Assembly: GCA_944470555.2 (NCBI GenBank)
Contig: OX104128.1
Coordinates: 40,593,920-40,657,919 of the forward strand
DNA length: 64,000 nucleotides
Reading direction: 5' to 3'
DNA from: Heterobilharzia americana
Taxonomy: Eukaryota > Platyhelminthes > Trematoda > Strigeidida > Schistosomatidae
In this document: positions 60,201-64,000 of the stretch, piece after piece
How the letters are laid out: every line of letters begins with the position of its first letter
How positions within the stretch are numbered: position 1 is the first letter of the stretch
The notes under the pieces: model-generated
What the model saw: the letters and a program-made list of their open reading frames with translations, nothing else
Told to the model about the DNA's origin: nothing
The model's database searches: none
Translations under genes and position numbers: made by a program

Positions 60201-63200
60201 CTGTGGCTCGTCGGTTTAGAGAGCTGACTTCCGATAAACGGACCAAGATTCCCAACACCTCTCCCATGCAATAATTGCCTTTCGGGCAGCCAGGTAGCGC
60301 CATCATTGCCTCCTGCAAAAATGCTCACAAGGTTGGTAAGTGCGTCTTTCTCTCGTTTTATTCTCCTATATGTCTAGAGTACAAACCAAAAGCAATCTCT
60401 GAGAATTACTTCAAGTCTTCACTTTTTTTAGTATCTGTCACCACTGCTGATAATTGAAGTATACAGAACAGTGACAAAGTTAACATGTGGTAATAAGCAT
60501 GAAAGTGGAGAAAAGTTGTCTTGCATCAATACCAACACTAGCACTTACTTAAAAGCTGAATTTTCTATTGATTGACACTAAATAGGTCCTGGCAACTAGC
60601 CTACAGTTATGAATCTAATCTTCACTTTTCGATAGTCCTCGTTAGAAAAATAAATTTCAACCTTCTTTGATATTTGTGTGGTCACGGAAAGTTGGACCCC
60701 TAGCGTTCGGTTCTAAAATCGAAATATACTCAACAAAAGGCACTGAGTAATACCCATTCTATGGGGTTGTCCAAACGTCGAGAGTGTTCGGAGCTTGACC
60801 CGGCCACTCACTGGTTGGAAGGGAACTGTCTAAACCAATGAGATATGGCTGTTCTAGTCCAACAGACAATTGTGCTTTCAGTGACGTGTTAACTATGAAT
60901 CAGAATTTAGGATGAAACTAAAGTGTTGAAAAAGCCAGTGCAGCTTAAAGGATGAAAATTCTGGTGAAGCCAAAGTTTCAAGTTTCTTATTGGATAAACC
61001 CAAATACGTTCACACTAGCAATACTAGGTCTTTTGGTCTTATGGTTAGCACTGTTAAGTAAAGCAAACCACAATTTATCATTATTTGAGTTATTTTTGGA
61101 AGGTGGACTAGGCAAATATTTAAGCATTTGACTGACAAAAACAAATTTTTCAATGCCATAATATAATTCACTATTTATTTCACAGGTATACTAAGTAGGT
61201 AAACAACTGTTCAGGCAACTAAACGGTATATATATGTATATTCGTTTGTCCTAATTAGCACAGATGTTATTCACGTTTATTTCCCAAAAAAACACTTTCC
61301 TGTTTTACTTATTCACAAGATATAATAACTGTGAAATTACTCTTTATAGTATCCTATGGTTGTCAGCCATTATCATTAAAATCATCGGCTCCCTACTGAG
61401 ATTAACACAAGAATACTGGATACAGGGTGTCACGGACTATTCATTCATGATATTTGATCTGAATAACGTACAAGGTGAAGTAAATGCTATATTAGTTTAT
61501 ATTCAGATAAAAGGGTGCAGAATTAACTTCCTGTGCATGTTTGTGTGCAGATTTCTTCAAGTGTTTTTCTGTTTTCAGGTTGATATTCATCATAGATTGA
61601 CATTGGAAACGTAGGAGAACTGAAAAGCAGTTACATGACAGTGTAAGGCTAGTCATCAGTACGTAACAATGACCCAACGGGGGTTGAACCCTGGACCCTG
61701 CAGTTTCGAGGACTGAAAGCTGCCACTGGAACGGCGTCTAGTGGTCACTGTTTTCTATAGCCACCACTCCACTATTTAGAGCAACCTCCATCCCACACCG
61801 TCGTTGAGTAACTTTTCTCATGTCAAACTTGGTTGTGCTTACATTTTTAGGTGATATAATCACGCCCATTGATCACTTAATAGCAAAACGTAGTCAGCAA
61901 ACATAGCTATTCCTTGTGAGCATTTAAATAATTCTAATCACAGTGAGAGTCTACTGTGAATATGACTTCCAGAATTACTCAGAATCCCTTCCAAGAAAAA
62001 TTTAGGGAAGCAGTAGAAATCTCCATGACAATCCTTTTTTTACAGACAAATTGCCAATTAGTTAGCCACTGTGAATATCAGTGGTCACAGAACTTATGAA
62101 AACCCACAGTGCATCACGATATATGTCAGTGGTTCTTAGGCCACCAGTTTCAATAGGAGACGTAGACACTGACTAGTTCAGTGTAAATTCCATATCAGTG
62201 ACTCAGAATCTCCTTTTCAGTTGTGGTGCAAGAATACCGATACACATGTGTCATGAAACAGTTACATTAGCATCTGGTCAAGTTGTTTGTTTTGAGGCAG
62301 GAAGCTGGGTTAACCGATGCAATACAAAAGAGGTTGCCTAACATCATGAAATGCATAAGTGGGAAACGAATGTCTTGAAACTCATGTGGATATTATTTGA
62401 GTAGTAGAAGGGAAGGGGAATGCTGAAATTAGTTTATGCTTCCTGTTATTTTTCTAATTACACAAAAATAATCGGTCTAACATCTTTGTTTATGCATACT
62501 ATGGCATTCAATAAAACCGGAAGTGATCCATTCCATCATTACCATTCCTAGGAGAAATAGTTGTTTTCTATTGAGAGAGACAAAACTATCATGAATCAGA
62601 GAACATGTTTTGTTGTATGAATGATACTTCTATACTTGTCATGACAATATTGTTTCTTCCATATACTCACCGAACTCTAGCTATCAAGTTTTCCTTGTGG
62701 CTAGTTGACTGAAAGATTTAATATTGAGAGAAATGTACATTTATGTTGAGTTGTTCAACGAAACACGATGGCGTCAGCACCATTACTGAGTTTTGACCAG
62801 TCAGTATGTTTGATTACCTTAATGAGGAAGTTGGCTGCTATCAAAGAAGCTCAGAGAAACAATATTTGGCTGCTGTAGTGAGTAAAGTAGGTTCGGAAAT
62901 TTAAGAAGGTATCAGTTCTCTCAGTTCTATAGACATCTCTTTGCTGATGAGTGTTACTAAGTTGGAAACCCAAACCAATAAGGCCTTCTTATCAGGATAT
63001 TAATCAGGGTACAATGTAATTATCCTCCTATGATTCTCCGGTTCTAATTGATATAACTTCGTCAGCCCTTAGAATCAGACTACTTGAAACTGATCGTTCT
63101 ACAGTGGACGATTGATTTAGATAAACTTTTATTTTTACCTAAACGACAAGGGAAGAAGGTAAACAGGACCAGTTGGTACCAGATTTGTGCAGTCAGGTTC

Positions 63201-64000
63201 TAGAAACCCACAAGTATTCAACTGTTTACTATCAATCTGCTTCACTTTTAAGATTTGTTAACCAATGTCTTAAAGATGGACGTTGTTTAAATCACTATGA
63301 AGCAAAACCCGAAGTTACGGAAGTCGAAAATTTATCTGAGACAAAATTCTGGTTCCAGTAACTTTGAGCGTTACTTAGACCATCTTTTATAGTCTAGGCT
63401 GACAGAGTGGTCGTAGTGTAGGCGTAGCATAACGACTGCATTCACTAAAGCACCTAAACCACAAAACGGCAGCCTCCAGGTTAATGAATCAACATTCTGC
63501 TGATAGATGTAAGTTTTTCTTCTAATCGTTTATCAATACTTTATTTTTCTAAAGCAAAGAAAATGATCCTTTGTATATCAGTTGGGAATTAAGATTTGCC
63601 GGCAGAAGTTCTGATGTAAAATAGGCAGTCCGAGCACAAAAAGTTGGCTAGAGCAAGATTGGTTGACACTAGTAAGATTAAAAAAACTAGAAGAAATTTT
63701 AACTTTACCTACCCATGCAATTACACATAACCTCACAATATAGTGGGAACACCTGACGGTTTTTAAAAGTACTCTAGTAGATTGGAGGGAAAGTTTAATA
63801 ACCAAGTCTTTGTTTATCAACTCACTGCAGAACATTTGCAACAGGAATGGTGCAAATACTTGTCTCAGATATATAGAAAACTGAGCTACTTAAATCACAA
63901 AAAAGTAGAGAGGACTCAAAGGTAATTCAGTAGAGAATACTGTTTCGTTGAAGGATACACCTAATGGATTAACTGAAATAAAACCTCGTAATTACCTTAT
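57300..64000. other. Mostly featureless; a few degraded repeat pieces
   Basis: Apart from the hammerhead-type fragment near 58950, a minus-strand B-box-like GGTTCAACCCC near 61685 suggests another tRNA-derived repeat. Frames at 61264-61614 and 63173-63361 are not recognised. Confidence 0.4.
58950..59010 (-). repeat. Hammerhead-type SINE fragment, minus strand
   Basis: The minus strand reads CGGCTGATGGGTACCGGACA, GAGACGAAACGATTATC and TAGTGCCTTCTGTG. CGAAAC is kept; the CTGANGA strand reads CTGATGG. Confidence 0.45.

Noticed and set aside
63173..63361. 62-codon plus-strand ORF with moderately gene-like composition
   Set aside because: No recognised domain, no convincing splice sites on both sides.

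Overview
The window looks like nuclear DNA from a blood fluke (Schistosomatidae, most likely Schistosoma). It is AT-rich with no operon-like gene packing. It is full of decayed retroelements of kinds known from schistosomes: Penelope-like elements (PLEs), RTE-clade non-LTR retrotransposons ending in TAA/AAT repeats, and short SINE-like repeats with hammerhead-ribozyme cores (SM-alpha type). The genus assignment rests on recalled family features, not on a search.

Only one host gene can be supported. It is a two-exon class A (rhodopsin-like) G protein-coupled receptor on the minus strand. Exon 1 (49705-48959) encodes TM1-TM5. Exon 2 (33073-32255) encodes a long third intracellular loop, TM6, TM7 and a short tail. 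A 15,885-bp phase-0 intron separates them, with a GTAAGT donor and a polypyrimidine-AG acceptor. The joined product is 521 residues. Residue 3.32 is Asn, so it should not be an aminergic receptor; it is best called an orphan, perhaps peptide-type.

Layout. 1-12 kb: mostly no recognisable features, with a SINE-like element (3.06-3.49 kb), a decayed plus-strand PLE (4.45-5.83 kb) and a tRNA-like SINE fragment (6.35 kb). 12.7-25.2 kb: a tRNA-Thr-like repeat, RTE 3' fragments at 13.0, 20.1 and 22.3 kb (the 20.1-kb copy sits inside a minus-strand PLE and has a 13-bp target-site duplication), a non-LTR RT remnant near 15.9 kb, hammerhead-type repeats, and a PLE endonuclease fragment cut off by a hammerhead repeat. 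26.6-29.1 kb: a minus-strand PLE interrupted by a second PLE with a 9-bp target-site duplication; the inner copy carries an inverted copy of its own 3' tail at its 5' end. 30.6-31.4 kb: a second type of non-LTR element. 32.3-49.7 kb: the receptor gene, whose intron holds many repeats, including two loci with a ~387-bp repeat unit, a SINE-like element with inverted ends, and an RTE copy at 41.6-42.6 kb. 50.3-51.6 kb: a second, nearly identical RTE copy in inverted orientation, so the pair brackets receptor exon 1. 51.6-64 kb: only scattered hammerhead-type and tRNA-like repeat fragments.

No CRISPR, rRNA, operon or clearly functional tRNA was seen. Most open reading frames over 60 codons in the window are chance frames in AT-rich DNA or pieces of mobile elements. 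Small exons of other host genes could be missed by eye.
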